DNA from: Hydractinia symbiolongicarpus
Taxonomy: Eukaryota; Cnidaria; Hydrozoa; Anthoathecata; Hydractiniidae
DNA length: 60,000 bases
Assembly (NCBI RefSeq): GCF_029227915.1
Contig: NC_079882.1
Location: 14,656,501 to 14,716,500 of the forward strand
Direction: 5' to 3'
The notes beneath the pieces are model-generated. The model saw only the letters and a list, made by a program, of their open reading frames with translations, did not search any database and had not been told where the DNA came from. Position 1 is the stretch's first letter. The number at the start of each line of letters is the position of its first letter. Of the stretch, positions 1-12,654 are shown one piece after another. Position numbers and translations under genes: made by a program.

Positions 1-148
1 TGTTTGATCTTTTTTATGCTATTAGCTAGCTAGCTCTTCAATTCAAGTAGCTCTAGCTAGCTATTTAAGTTCTATTATTATTCCAGCTCAGTCAGTAGTT
101 TTATGCTAGCTAGCCTTAGGTGTGAGTGAGAATAAGAAAGGGTTTATT
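1..148 (-). repeat. TAGC-rich repeat segment, reverse orientation
   Basis: This segment matches, in reverse complement, the TAGC-rich segment at about 990-1115 and the equivalents near 3820 and 7560. It is the left flank of the outer nested element and ends in TT at the insertion point. With 990-1115 it could fold back over about 1.1 kb. No coding potential is seen. Confidence 0.75.
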
Positions 149-196
149 GCGGAGAGTAGCGGAGGGCGCGTCAGCGCCCGGAGCGTAGCGGAGCCC
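149..196 (+). repeat. GC-rich 5'-terminal palindrome of the element family
   Basis: A GGAG..GCG palindrome around GCGCGTCAGCGC is followed by GGAGCGTAGCGGAGCC. The same motif occurs at about 489-535, 4118-4165, 7059-7106 and, in reverse, at about 15449-15496 and 23645-23691. The first copy has GGGCGCG..CGCGCCC where others have GTGCGCG..CGCGCAC: compensated changes that keep the stem, as expected for a structure under selection at a transposon end. Confidence 0.7.
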
Positions 197-2777
197 ATTT
201 CCTCATTAAATAAGCCAAATATAAAAGAAAAAGTAAGCACGGTGGAGAGTATATAGGATTTCTATACGATTTCCGCGCTCCGTCCCCCTATACATCAAAA
301 ATATCAAAAATCCGTCGTTTTGGGGCCCAGTCTCCCAGCGATTTCATATGGTCATTCTTAAGTACATTTTTCTAGTGAGCGAGACAACATGTTTTCAGCA
401 CGGCGATGGAGTTTTGTTGTTTTTTAAATATGGTACCAAGCGTAAATGGTGCCGTTTCCAGTTTAGGTTAAATGTGCCTACACTTTTTGCGGAGAGAAGC
501 GGAGTGCGCGTCAGCGCACGGAGCGTAGCGGAGCCTATTTCCTCATTATATAAGCCAAATATAAAGGAAATGTAAGTACGGTGGAGAGTATATAGGATTT
601 CGTCCCTATACATCCAAATTATCATGGTTACTATGGAAATATTAAAATTTCGTCCAAAGGATCACAGTAATCCAGCAATTTAATATGGTCATTCTCTAGT
701 ACATTTTTTAGTAAGCGAGACAACTTGTTTATAGCACGGCGAAGGAGTTTTTGTTGTTTTTTAAATATGGTACCAAGCGTAAATGGTGCCGTTTCCAGTT
801 TAGGTTAAATCTGCCTACACTTTTTAGCCACGTGATACATAAATCACTTTTACTAACATCACATGACATTTTCTCGGACACATAGCGCCTCAAACTCAAT
901 CTAAGCCATATCGCAACTGACGGAAGGGCTTGTTATGTTCAAGAACGCGAAGAAAGAAAGGGTATGTAATGAACCCTTTCTTATTCTCATTCACACCTAA
1001 GGCTAGCTAGCATAAAACTACTGACTGAGCTGGAATAATAATAGAACTTAAATAGCTAGCTAGAGCTACTTGAATTGAAGAGCTAGCTAGCTAATAGCAT
1101 AAAAAAGATCAAGCAATATCATAATGGCTAGTATAAAACTAGCTAGCTACAAAGAAATAGATTTTCTGGCTATAGCTAGCTATAGCTCTACATATACTAC
1201 ACAATGAGTGAGATGATACACTCAATCATAGTGCCGTGTTTAATTTTTAATCTTTAACAGAAACTTTTTCCATTAAATATTGCGGGGGTTTTTAGCTTAG
1301 AGAAGGTAAAAACAGGTTATAAACTGTATTTTTATTTTTAAATGTTACAAAATTTTCCACAAAGTATATAAAATTGTTTTAGCTGCGTAGGATAAGAACA
1401 GGTTGTTAACTGTCTGTTTGTTTGAACTGAAGTTAGGATAGTTTTTTAGAAATGGGTATTGTGCCGAAACGTATGTGCGAAACAGTATAGCTACCTGTAC
1501 GAATCACTCAGCCCTGTGTTAACAACAAGCTGTTACCTGTGTTTCTATTTAACAGAAGTTTAAGCTAATCTGGTTTAGTCACAAGTAACTATAACACCTG
1601 GCGCGATTTATACGTTTTGTAAACTGTGCCACATTGAATGTTGATTATGTCTGGTTTGAAATGGTATTAAACCTATATGGATGTGCAACATACCTGTTTT
1701 ATTATTTAATTTTTCAACATCTGCATTTGTTATTACCCAGGCGTTTTAAATTCTAACTTTAACATCAACGTCTACGTTTTCTGTTAAGAGGCTTTTTAAA
1801 TTCTGACAAGCTGTTCTCGTGCAATCATCAACATGTATTGAAACATGTATTTCTTATTTAATTTCTCAATAGTCTAATTAATTGCTATTATTTTAAAGTT
1901 TCTGCTCAGTTGGAAATAAGAATTTTTTATTGTCATGCAGGGTAACCGAAGTTGCAGTAAAGTTTTTTGGAAAAATGTATTACGGCTATCCGATTTTACG
2001 ATTAATGTTTGATCTTGCACAAGAACTTTTCCCATAAACTATTGCAGGATTCTTTTTGCTTTAGGAGTGTAATAACAGGTTTTAAGCTATGTTTTTATTT
2101 TTAAATGTTACAAAAACTTTTCCGTAAAAATAAAATTGCTGAATAACTGTTTTAGCTGTGTAGGATAACAACAGGGTGTTTACTGTCTGTTTATTTGAAC
2201 CAAAGTTAGGATATTTTTCAGAAAGGGATATTATGTCGAAACGTATATGTGCGCCACAGTATATCTGTACTAATCACTCAGCCTAGTGTTAACGACAAGC
2301 TATTACCTGTGTTTCTATTTAACAGAAGTTGTGCTAAAGTTTTTTTGAAAGGGTTTTTTTACCTATACTAATGGCGCACCACAGATTAAAGTACATATAT
2401 TTTAAGTTTTACCGGGAACATTTTGTGAAAAATAAAAAAGGTTTGCTGACTGTTTTCGCTATGACATGGCACAATATGTAAATTGTGTTTTTATTCAAGC
2501 TAAAGGATAAATATAATTACACCCCAAACACCTTAAATGTTGTGTGTTTCACTCGATTTACGATATACTGCACATCTGTACTAAGGCGCTCCACCTGAAT
2601 GTGTGGTACAGTTTTCAATTTGTATTAACTGTTCCATCAAGCGTTTTACGCCAGGTAACACAGTTACTTGTGGCTTAACCAGCATTTCTCAAAAGGTTAA
2701 TTAACTAGGCTGTGTGCTGTAAGTTCCTAAGTGTATATAATGTTCACCTGTAAAGTTTTGTATATATATATATTTAT

Positions 2778-2846
2778 GCCCTGCTGATCTAATGGCTATG
2801 ACACTCATGCAAATGAGAAATCCAGGTTCGAATCCTGGACAGGGCT
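2778..2846 (+). repeat. tRNA-like module (copy 1)
   Basis: It is 69 nt with an acceptor stem (GCCCTGC with ACAGGGC, last pair mismatched), a GTC/GAC-type D stem in the sister copies (ATC here), a T arm CCAGG-TTCGAAT-CCTGG and recognisable A-box and B-box promoter sequences. The anticodon stem CTCA/TGAG encloses only six bases (TGCAAA), one fewer than a normal loop. That, and its position inside a repeat, suggest a repeat-borne Pol III-type module. A GCA anticodon (Cys) can be read but is not trusted. Confidence 0.65.
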
Positions 2847-3394
2847 AGGAAAAACATAATTATCTTGCACCTACAACAACCAGGCTTTCATATAATAGGT
2901 AATCTTTGAGTTGTAGAGGGGGGGAGTTGCATACATTTATCACTTTCATTTATAGAGCCCAAAAGTGCTTTGTTTTTTGTAATAGATCTATCACTTTATG
3001 GTAAAAAGTTTTGTGTTGACATACCTGGTAGGCACAAGAAACTAAAAAAGGCGTTTTTTAAATTTTTTTTGCCTTTCTCGTGGACTTCTCTGATTATTTC
3101 CATATCTTGACTTTTTAATGTTGTTGTCATTGGAATCAAGTTAATCTCAGATTTATCAAAAAATCATATGGCGTTATGACCGATTGTTTAAATACTTGTA
3201 ATGGCACATAATTCTGCTAACATGATTCACTGTATATTGACCTGAGATAAATTTGAGACTTTTTTTTGAGATATTGAATTTGAAATATTTGCACCTCAAT
3301 ACTTTCTATACTCCTGGACTAATATGATACTTATCTTAGATATATTGAGTATACACAATCTTTGAGTTGTAAGGTGGATATTTTCTATTAAAGT

Positions 3395-3640
3395 CATGCA
3401 CCCCTGCCTTGCCGTTCCATTTCCTTGCCAGCACTGACCGTGACTTTCTTTGCCTACCCTTCCTATGCCTTTTCTGGTGCCTGCCTACTATGTCCTTGCC
3501 TGTGCCTCCCATGCCTGTGCCTACCATGCCTTACCCACCCCTGCCTTCCTGATTCCTCTTCTTGTTTCCTTGCCTGCCTTTGCCCTTTCCTTGCCGTGCT
3601 TAATGCCTTTGCCTTGGCAACCTCTCCGCAACTCTTTCTA
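3395..3640 (+). repeat. CCTTGCC-rich subterminal block
   Basis: A pyrimidine-rich block built from degenerate CCTTGCC/TGCCTACC units lies just inside the 3' end of each element copy. Equivalents are at about 6820-7045, 9973-10215, 12147-12390 and, reversed, 12660-12890 and 15755-15990. It gives overlapping open frames in several phases, as expected of a short-unit repeat, and is not treated as coding. Confidence 0.7.
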
Positions 3641-4117
3641 TATTGATTAGCCACGTGATACATAAATCACTTTTACTAACATCACATGACATTTTCTCGG
3701 ACACATAGCGCCTCAAACTCAATCTAAGCCATATCGCAACTGACGGAAGGGCTTGTTATGTTCAAGAAAGCGAAGAAAGAAAGGGTATGTAATAAACCCT
3801 TTCTTATTCTCACTCACACCTAAGGCTAGCTAGCATAAAACTACTGACTGAGCTGGAATAATAATAGAACTTAAATAGCTAGCTAGAGCTACTTGAATTG
3901 AAGAGCTAGCTAGCTAATAGCATAAAAAAGATCAAACAATATCATAATGGCTAGTATAAAACTAGTTAGCTACAAAGAAATAGATTTTCTGGCTATAGCT
4001 AGCTATAGCTCTACATATACTACACAGTGAGTGAGATAATACACTCAATCATAGTGCCGTGTTTAATTTTTAATCTTTAACAGAAACTTTTTCCATTAAA
4101 TATTGTGGGGGTTTTTT

Positions 4118-7058
4118 GCGGAGAGAAGCGGAGTGCGCGTCAGCGCACGGAGCGTAGCGGAGCCTATTTCCTCATTATATAAGCCAAATATAAAGGAAAT
4201 GTAAGTACGGTGGAGAGTATATAGGATTTCGTCCCTATACATCCAAATTATCATGGTTACTATGGAAATATTAAAATTGGATCACAGTAATCCAGCAATT
4301 TAATATGGTCATTCTCTAGTACATTTTTTAGTAAGCGAGACAATATGTTTTTAGCACGGCGATGGAGTTTTTGTTGTTTTTTAACCAAGCGTAAATAGAG
4401 CTGTTTCCAGTTGAGATTAGGTTTGCCTACAATTTTTAGCCACGTGATACACATATTAATTTCACTAATATCACATGACTTTTTTCTCGGACACATAGCG
4501 CCTCAAACTCAAACTTTCGTTAATCTAAGCTAGCTATATCGCAGCTGAAGGAGGAAGGGCTTGTTCAAGAAAATGAAGAAAGGGTATGTTTAGCTCGCTT
4601 GTATATCACTATTTTTTACATGTAATGAACCCATTCTTATTCTCACTCACACCTAAAGCTAGCTAGCTTAAAACTGCAGATTTAGATAGAATAATAATAG
4701 AACTTAGATAGCATTTAGCTACCTAGCTACTGTAAGAGTTAGCTAGCATAAAATAAACAAACAATGCAATATAGCTAGCATAAAACAAGCTACAAAGCTT
4801 GCAGAAAATTAACTACTTAGCTGGGATAGAACTACCCATGTAGCTAGCAATAAATTGCTATTTTTGCTGGCATAAAATCAGCAACATAGCTAGCATAGAA
4901 AAATTGTTTGAGACTGATTTTCTACCTATCCTCTATCTAGCTAGCTATTATACATATATACTACACAGTGAGTGAGATAATTCTACTCTGTAGGAATGTC
5001 CCATCATACAGCTTGTTCTAGCTACAATCGTTCACAAAATGGCCAAACATAGCCAGCTAGATATTTTGCAGATAGTAAATGTTTATATACAGGTATGTCA
5101 CGTGTAATTGTTTACGTTGCTTAGCCAAAAATGGGCAGTTCTTAACATTAAGGGGGAATAGAGAGCTATATTTTCGTGGACGGTTGTAGCTAGCTATATA
5201 TATTGTGCACACGTCAGGAAATAAACTTTTTTAACCCTGCCGCTGAGCATACATCAGTGCGGCTTAAGTTGCAGAAGCGAAAATTATTTCAATATATATA
5301 TATAGATAGATAGATGTAGATGTAGATAGATATCTCGTTCAATCGTCAACATGTATTGAAAATCTCCAAGTGTATTCATTATTTTTTACCTAATTTCACG
5401 ATATGTATACAAATAATGTCCCAATAATTTCTGTTTTTGTAACTTGACCCGATCCTTACACATGTGGCTCTAATGATGTTTTTGTTCAGTCTGAATAAGA
5501 GATTTTTATCCTACTGTCATGAAAACTTGTTTGCAAACAAAACATATACTGCTATTTGATTTTTAGCTGCACAGGCTAACAACAGGCTGTTTCCGCTGTG
5601 TTTTTTTAAACCGAAGTTGCAGTAAAGGTTTTTTTAAAAATGTATTACGGCTGTCCGATTTTATGATATTTTTGATCTAGCACAGAAACTTTTCCTATAA
5701 AATATTGCAGGATTCTTTAGGAGCGTAGAAACAGGTTTTGAACAGTGTTTTTATTTTTAAATGTTACAAAAACTTTTCCGCAAAATAAAATTGCTGAATG
5801 ATTGTTTTAGCTGTGTTGGATAACAACAGGGTGTTTACTGTCTGTTTATTTGAACCAAAGTTTTTTCGGATGTGCGCCACAGTATATTTGTACTAATCAC
5901 TCAGCCTAGTGTTAACGACAAGCTAATACCTGTGTTTCTATTTAACAGAAGTTGTGCTAAAGTTTTTTTGAAAGGGTTTGTTTACCTATACTAACGGCGC
6001 ACCACAGATTAAAGTACATATATATTTTAAGTTTTACCGGGAACATTTTGTGAAACAGTTTTCGCTATGACATGGCACAATATGTAAATTGTGTTTCTAT
6101 TCAAGCTAAAGTTGAAAAAAATATATATTTTGTGAATCTGAAAAATATAATTACACACCCGACACACCTTTAATGTTGTGTGTTTCACTCGATTTATGAT
6201 ATACTGCACACCTGTACTAAAGCGAGCCACCTGAATGTGTGGTACAGTTTAAAATTTGTATTAATTGTTCCATCAAGCACTTAACGCCAGGTAACACAGT
6301 TGCTTGTGGCTTAACCAGTGTAAATTCCTAAGTGTATATACCTGTAAAGTTTTGTATATATATTTATGTTTATGCCCTGCTGGTCTAATGGCTATGACAC
6401 TCATGCAAATGAGAGATCCAGGTTCAAATCCTGGACAGGGCTAGGAAAAACATAATTATCTTGCACCTACAACAACCAGGTTTTCATATATAGGTAATCT
6501 TTGAGTAAGACTTCTCTGATTATTTCTATATCTTGACTTTTTAATGTTGTTGTCATTGGAACCAAGTTAATCTCAGATTTATCAAAAAATGATATGTCGT
6601 TATGACCGATTGTTTAAATACTTGTAATGGCACATAATTCTGCTATGATTCACTGTGTATTGACCTGAGATAAATTTGAGACTTTTTTTGAGATATTGAA
6701 CTTGAAATATTTGCACCTCAATATTTTCTATACTCCTGGACTAATATGATACTTAACTTAGACATATTGAGTATACGCAATCTTTGAGTTGTAAGGTGGA
6801 GATTTTCTATTAAAGTCATGCACCCCTGCCTTGCCGTTCCATTGCCTTGCCAGCACTGACCGTGCCTTTCTTTGCCTACCCTTCCTATGCCTTTTTTGGT
6901 GCCTGCCTACTATGTCCTTCCCTGTGGCTCCCATCATGCCTTTCCTACCCCTGCCTTCCTGATTCCTCTTCCTATTTCCTTGCCTGACTTTGCCCTTTCC
7001 TTGCCGTGCTTAATGCCTTTGCCTTGGCAACCTCTCCGCAACACTTTCTATATTGATT
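4118..7058 (+). mobile_element. Nested element copy, diverged subtype
   Basis: It starts GCGGAGAG after GGGGGTTTTTT and ends CTATATTGATT. Its interior differs from 489-3648 (more TAGC and TATA tracts, a TAGA microsatellite near 5300) but it keeps the same ends, tRNA-like module (6374) and CCTTGCC block. Its closest relative here is the minus-strand copy at 15750-23691. It lies immediately before another copy starting at 7059, so two insertions share one target. Confidence 0.6.
6374..6442 (+). repeat. tRNA-like module (copy 2)
   Basis: Same 69-nt fold as at 2778, here with GGTTCAAATCC in the B box. The D stem is GTC/GAC. The short anticodon loop is retained. Confidence 0.6.
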
Positions 7059-10000
7059 GCGGAGAGAAGCGGAGTGCGCGTCAGCGCACGGAGCGTAGCG
7101 GAGCCTATTTCCTTATTATATAAGCCAAATATAAAGGAAATGTAAGTACGGTGGAGAGTATATAGGATTTTGTCCCTATACATCCAAATTATCATGGTTA
7201 CTATGGAAATATTAAAATTTCGTCCAAAGGATCACAGTAATCCAGCGATTTCGTATGGTCATTCTTAAGTACATTTCTCTAGTGAGCGAGACAACATGTT
7301 TTTAGCACGGCGATGGAGTTTTTGTTGTTTTTTAAATATGGTACCAAGCGTAAATGGTGCCGTTTCCAGTTTAGGTTAAATCTGCCTACACTTTTTAGCC
7401 ACGTGATACATAAATCACTTTTACTAACATCACATGACATTTTCTCGGACACATAGCGCCTCAAACTCAATCTAAGCCATATCGCAACTGACGGAAGGGC
7501 TTGTTATGTTCAAGAACGCGAAGAAAGAAAGGGTATGTAATGAACCCTTTCTTATTCTCACTCACACCTAAGGCTAGCTAGCATAAAACTACTGACTGAG
7601 CTGGAATAATAATAGAACTTAAATAGCTAGCTAGAGCTACTTGATTTGAAGAGCTAGCTAGCTAATAGCATAAAAAAGATCAAGCAATATCATAATGGCT
7701 AGTATAAAACTAGCTAGCTACAAAGAAATAGATTTTCTGGCTATAGCTAGCTATAGCTCTACATATACTACACAGTGAGTGAGATAATACACTCAATCAT
7801 AGTGCCGTGTTTAATTTTTAATCTTTAACAGAAACTTTTTCCATTAAATATTGCGGGGTTTTTTTGCTTAGAGAAGGTAAAAACAGGTTATAAACTGTAT
7901 TTTTATTTTTAAATGTTACAAAATTTTCCACAAAGTATATAAAATTGTTTTAGCTGCGTAGGATAAGAACAGGTTGTTAACTGTCTGTTTGTTTGAACTG
8001 AAGTTAGGATAGTTTTTTAGAAATAGGTATTGTGCCGAAACGTATGTGCGAAACAGTATAGCTACCTGTACAAATCACTCAGCCCTGTGTTAACAACAAG
8101 CTGTTACCTGTGTTTCTATTTAACAGAAGTTTAAGCTAATCTGGTTTAGTCACAAGTAACTATAACACCTGGCGCGATTTATACGTTTTGTAAACTGTGC
8201 CACATTGAATGTTGATTATGTCTGGTTTGAAATGTTTATTAAACCTATATGGATGTGCAACATACCTGTTTTATTATTTAATTTTTCAACATCTGCATTT
8301 GTTATTACCCAGGCGTTTTAAATTCTAACTTTAACATCAACGTCTACGTTTTCTGTTAAGAGGCTTTTTAAATTCTGACAAGCTGTTCTCGTGCAATCAT
8401 CAACATGTATTGAAACATGTATTTCTTATTTAATTTCTCAATAGTCTAATTAATTGCTATTATTTTAAAGTTTCTGCTCAGTTGGAAATAATAATTTTTT
8501 ATTGTCATGCAGGGTAACCGAAGTTGCAGTAAAGTTTTTTGGAAAAATGTATTACGGCTATCCGATTTTACGATTAATGTTTGATCTTGCACAAGAACTT
8601 TTCCCATAAACTATTGCAGGATTCTTTTTGCTTTAGGAGTGTAATAACAGGTTTTAAACTATGTTTTTATTTTTAAATGTTACAAAAACTTTTCCGCAAA
8701 ATAAAATTGCTGAATGACTGTTTTAGCTGTGTAGGATAACAACAGGGTGTTTACTGTCTGTTTATTTGAACCAAAGTTAGGATATTTTTCGGAAAGGGAT
8801 ATTATGTCGAAACGTATATGTGCGCCACAGTATATCTGTACTAATCACTCAGCCTAGTGTTAACGACAAGCTATTACCTGTGTTTCTATTTAACAGAAGT
8901 TGTGCTAAAGTTTTTTTGAAAGGGTTTTTTTACCTATACTAATGGCGCACCACAGATTAAAGTACATATATTTTAAGTTTTACCGGGAACATTTTGTGAA
9001 AAATAAAAAAGGTTTGCTGACTGTTTTCGCTATGACATGGCACAATATGTAAATTGTGTTTTTATTCAAGCTAAAGGATAAATATAATTACACCCGAAAC
9101 ACCTTAAATGTTGTGTGTTTCACTCGATTTACGATATACTGCACATCTGTACTAAGGCGCTCCACCTGAATGTGTGGTACAGTTTTCAATTTGTATTAAC
9201 TGTTCCACCAAGCTTTTTACGCCAGGTAACACAGTTACTTGTGGCTTAACCAGCATTTCTCAAAAGGTTAATTAACTAGGCTGTGTGCTGTAAGTTCCTA
9301 AGTGTATATAATGTTCACCTGTAAAGTTTTGTATATATATATATTTATGCCCTGCTGGTCTAATGGCTATGACACTCATGCAAATGAGAAATCCAGGTTC
9401 GAATCCTGGACAGGGCTAGGAAAAACATAATTATCTTGCACCTACAACAACCAGGCTTTCATATAATAGATAATCTTTGAGTTGTAGAGGGGGGGGGGGG
9501 AGTTGCATACATTTATCACTTTCATTTATAGAGCCCAAAAGTGCTTTGTTTTTTGTAATAGATCTATCACTTTATGGTAAAAAGTTTTGTGTTGACATAC
9601 CTGGTAGGCACAAGAAACTAAAAAAGGCGTTTTTTAAATTTTTTTTGCCTTTCTCGTGGACTTCTCTGATTATTTCCATATCTTGACTTTTTAATGTTGT
9701 TGTCATTGGAATCAAGTTAATCTCAGATTTATCAAAAAATCATATGGCGTTATGACCGATTGTTTAAATACTTGTAATGGCACATAATTCTGCTAACATG
9801 ATTCACTGTATATTGACCTGAGATAAATTTGAGACTTTTTTTTGAGATATTGAATTTGAAATATTTGCACCTCAATACTTTCTATACTCCTGGACTAATA
9901 TGATACTTATCTTAGATATATTGAGTATACACAATCTTTGAGTTGTAAGGTGGATATTTTCTATTAAAGTCATGCACCCCTGCCTTGCCGTTCCATTTCC

Positions 10001-10224
10001 TTGCCAGCAATGACCGTGCCTTTCTTTGCCTACCCTTCCTATGCCTTTTCTGGTGCCTGCCTACTATGTCCTTGCCTGTGCCTCCCATGCCTGTGCCTAC
10101 CATGCCTTACCCACCCCTGCCTTCCTGATTCCTCTTCCTGTTTCCTTGCCTGCCTTTGCCCTTTCCTTGCCGTGCTTAATGCCTTTGCCTTGGCAACCTC
10201 TCCGCAACTCTTTCTATATTGATT
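7059..10224 (+). mobile_element. Nested element copy, nearly identical to 489-3648
   Basis: It starts GCGGAGAGAAGCGG directly after the CTATATTGATT end of the previous copy and ends CTATATTGATT before GCTTAGAGAAGG. The uninterrupted junction TTTTTTTGCTTAGAGAAGG is seen at about 7860, confirming the right end. Very high similarity to 489-3648 suggests recent amplification or gene conversion. Confidence 0.6.
9349..9417 (+). repeat. tRNA-like module (copy 3)
   Basis: Nearly identical to the module at 2778 and at the same position relative to the element ends. Confidence 0.6.
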
Positions 10225-11521
10225 GCTTAGAGAAGGTAAAATCAGGTTATAAACTGTATTTTTATTTTTAAATGTTACAAAATTTTCCACAAAGTATATA
10301 AAATTGTTTTAGCTGCGTAGGATAAGAACAGGTTGTTAACTGTCTGTTTGTTGAACTGAAGTTAGGATAGTTTTTTAGAAATGGGTATTGTGCCGAAACG
10401 TATGTGCGAAACAGTATAGCTACCTGTACAAATCACTCAGCCCTGTGTTAACAACAAGCTGTTACCTGTGTTTCTATTTAACAGAAGTTTAAGCTAATCT
10501 GGTTTAGTCACAAGTAACTATAACACCTGGCGCGATTTATACGTTTTGTAAACTGTGCCACATTGAATGTTGCTTATGTCTGGTTTGAAATGGTATTAAA
10601 CCTATATGGATGTGCAACATACCTGTTTTATTATTTAATTTTTCAACATCTGCATTTGTTATTACCCAGGCGTTTTAAATTCTAACTTTAACATCAACGT
10701 CTACGTTTTCTGTTAAGAGGCTTTTTAAATACTGACAAGCTGTTCTCGTGCAATCATCAACATGTATTGAAACATGTATTTCTTATTTAATTTCTCAATA
10801 GTCTAAGGAGTGTAATAACAGGTTTTAAACTGTGTTTTTATTTTTAAATGTTACAAAAACTTCTCTGCAAAATAAAATTGCTGAATGACTGTTTTAGCTG
10901 TGTAGGATAACAACAGGGTGTTTACTGTCTGTTTATTTGAACCAAAGTGAGGATATTTTTCGGAAAGGGATATTATGTCGAAACGTATATGTGCGCCACA
11001 GTATATCTGTACTAATCACTCAGCCTAGTGTTAACGACAAGCTATTACCTGTGTTTCTATTTAACAGAAGTTGTGCTAAAGTTTTTTTGAAAGGGTTTTT
11101 TTACCTATACTAATGGCGCACCACAGATTAAAGTACATATATTTTAAGTTTTACCGGGAACATTTTGTGAAAAATAAAAAAGGTTTGCTGACTGTTTTCG
11201 CTATGACATGGCACAATATGTAAATTGTGTTTTTATTCAAGCTAAAGGATAAATATAATTACACCCGAAACACCTTAAATGTTGTGTGTTTCACTCGATT
11301 TACGATATACTGCACATCTGTACTAAGGCGCTCCACCTGAATGTGTGGTACAGTTTTCAATTTGTATTAACTGTTCCACCAAGCGTTTCACGCCAGGTAA
11401 CACAGTTACTTGTGGCTTAACCAGCATTTCTCAAAAGGTTAATTAACTAGGCTGTGTGCTGTAAATTCCTAAGTGTATATAATGTTCACCTGTAAAGTTT
11501 TGTATATATATATATATTTAT

Positions 11522-11590
11522 GCCCTGCTGGTCTAATGGCTATGACACTCATGCAAATGAGAAATCCAGGTTCGAATCCTGGACAGGGCT
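11522..11590 (+). repeat. tRNA-like module (copy 4)
   Basis: Same module within the outer element, with intact T arm and B box. It lies directly downstream of a TA repeat, as in the other copies. Confidence 0.6.
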
Positions 11591-12397
11591 AGGAAAAACA
11601 TAATTATCTTGCACCTACAACAACCAGGCTTTCATATAATAGGTAATCTTTGAGTTGTAGAGGGGGGGGGGGGGAGTTGCATACATTTATCACTTTCATT
11701 TATAGAGCCCAAAAGTGCTTTGTTTTTTTGAATAGATCTATCACTTTATGGTAAAAAGTTTTGTGTTGACATACCTGGTAGGCACAAGAAACTAAAAAAG
11801 GCGTTTTTTAAATTTTTTTTGCCTTTCTCGTGGACTTCTCTGATTATTTCCATATCTTGACTTTTTAATGTTGTTGTCATTGGAATCAAGTTAATCTCAG
11901 ATTTATCAAAAAATCATATGGCGTTATGACCGATTGTTTAAATACTTGTAATGGCACATAATTCTGCTAACATGATTCACTGTATATTGACCTGAGATAA
12001 ATTTGAGACTTTTTTTGAGATATTGAATTTGACATATTTGCACCTCAATACTTTCTATACTCCTGGACTAATATGATACTTATCTTGGATATATTGAGTA
12101 TACACAATCTTTGAGTTGTAAGGTGGATATTTTCTATTAAAGTCATGCACCCCTGCCTTGCCGTTCCATTTCCTTGCCAGCACTGACCGTGCCTTTCTTT
12201 GCCTACCCTTCCTATGCCTTTTCTGGTGCCTGCCTACTATGTCCTTGCCTGTGCCTCCCATGCCTGTGCCTACCATGCCTTACCCACCCCTGCCTTCCTG
12301 ATTCCTCTACCTGTTTCCTTGCCTGCCTTTGCCCTTTCCTTGCCGTGCTTAATGCCTTTGCCTTGGCAACCTCTCCGCAACTCTTTCTATATTGATT

Positions 12398-12654
12398 ACA
12401 TACCCTTTCTTTCTTCGCTTTCTTGAACATAACAAGCCCTTCCGTCAGTTGCGATATGGCTTAGATTGAGTTTGAGGCGCTATGTGTCCGAGAAAATGTC
12501 ATGTGATGTTAGTAAAAGTCATTTATGTATCACGTGGCTAAACGTGTAGGCAGATTTAACCTAAACTGGAAACGGCACCATTTACGCTGGGTACCATATT
12601 TAAAAAACAACAAAAACACCCACGCCGTGCTAAACATGTTGTGTCGCTCACTAG
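12398..12654 (-). repeat. Element-internal segment at the centre of the inverted array
   Basis: This is the reverse complement of the segment found at about 720-975 and 7300-7545. It is the switch point between plus-strand copies (left) and minus-strand copies (right), so the flanking arrays form a large inverted repeat. No gene is present. Confidence 0.6.

Larger units (their letters stand above)
489..3648 (+). mobile_element. Nested copy of the same element (about 3.16 kb)
   Basis: It starts GCGGAGAGAAGCGG after ACACTTTTT and ends CTATATTGATT before AGCCACGTG. The sequence without insertion, ACACTTTTTAGCCACGTG, is present at about 822 and 7390, which defines both ends and the T-T target. 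Inside are the TAGC-rich region, long AT-rich tracts, a tRNA-like module at 2778-2846, a short poly-G and the CCTTGCC block. Short reading frames inside are chance translations of repeat DNA. It is nearly identical to 7059-10224. Confidence 0.65.
149..12397 (+). mobile_element. Outer copy of the GCGGAGAG...CTATATTGA element, interrupted by nested copies
   Basis: The left end is GCGGAGAGTAGCGG directly after GGTTTATT; the right end is CTATATTGATT followed by ACATACCC. Elsewhere in the window (near 15011) the unoccupied junction reads TTCATTACATACCC, so both ends belong to one insertion between T residues. The 5' end carries a GC-rich palindrome (GGGCGCGTCAGCGCCC), the middle is AT- and TAGC-rich, and the last 250 bases are a CCTTGCC-rich block. 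Other copies of the same family were inserted into it later. No transposase is encoded, so it is non-autonomous. Joining one insertion across 12 kb of nested sequence is my reconstruction. Confidence 0.55.

Noticed and set aside
2778-2846. Functional tRNA-Cys gene
   Set aside because: The anticodon loop has six bases, the copies are embedded in a transposable repeat and one copy is truncated; better treated as a tRNA-like module.
3425-3650. Cys/Pro/Leu-rich open frames (MPALTV..., MPTLPMPF...) repeated six times
   Set aside because: They are translations of a CCTTGCC-unit repeat, open in several overlapping phases and on both strands, with no sign of coding constraint.
149-12397. Canonical Helitron
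   Set aside because: No 5' TC or 3' CTRR end and no insertion between A and T; only a Helentron-like T-T preference, so the class is left open.
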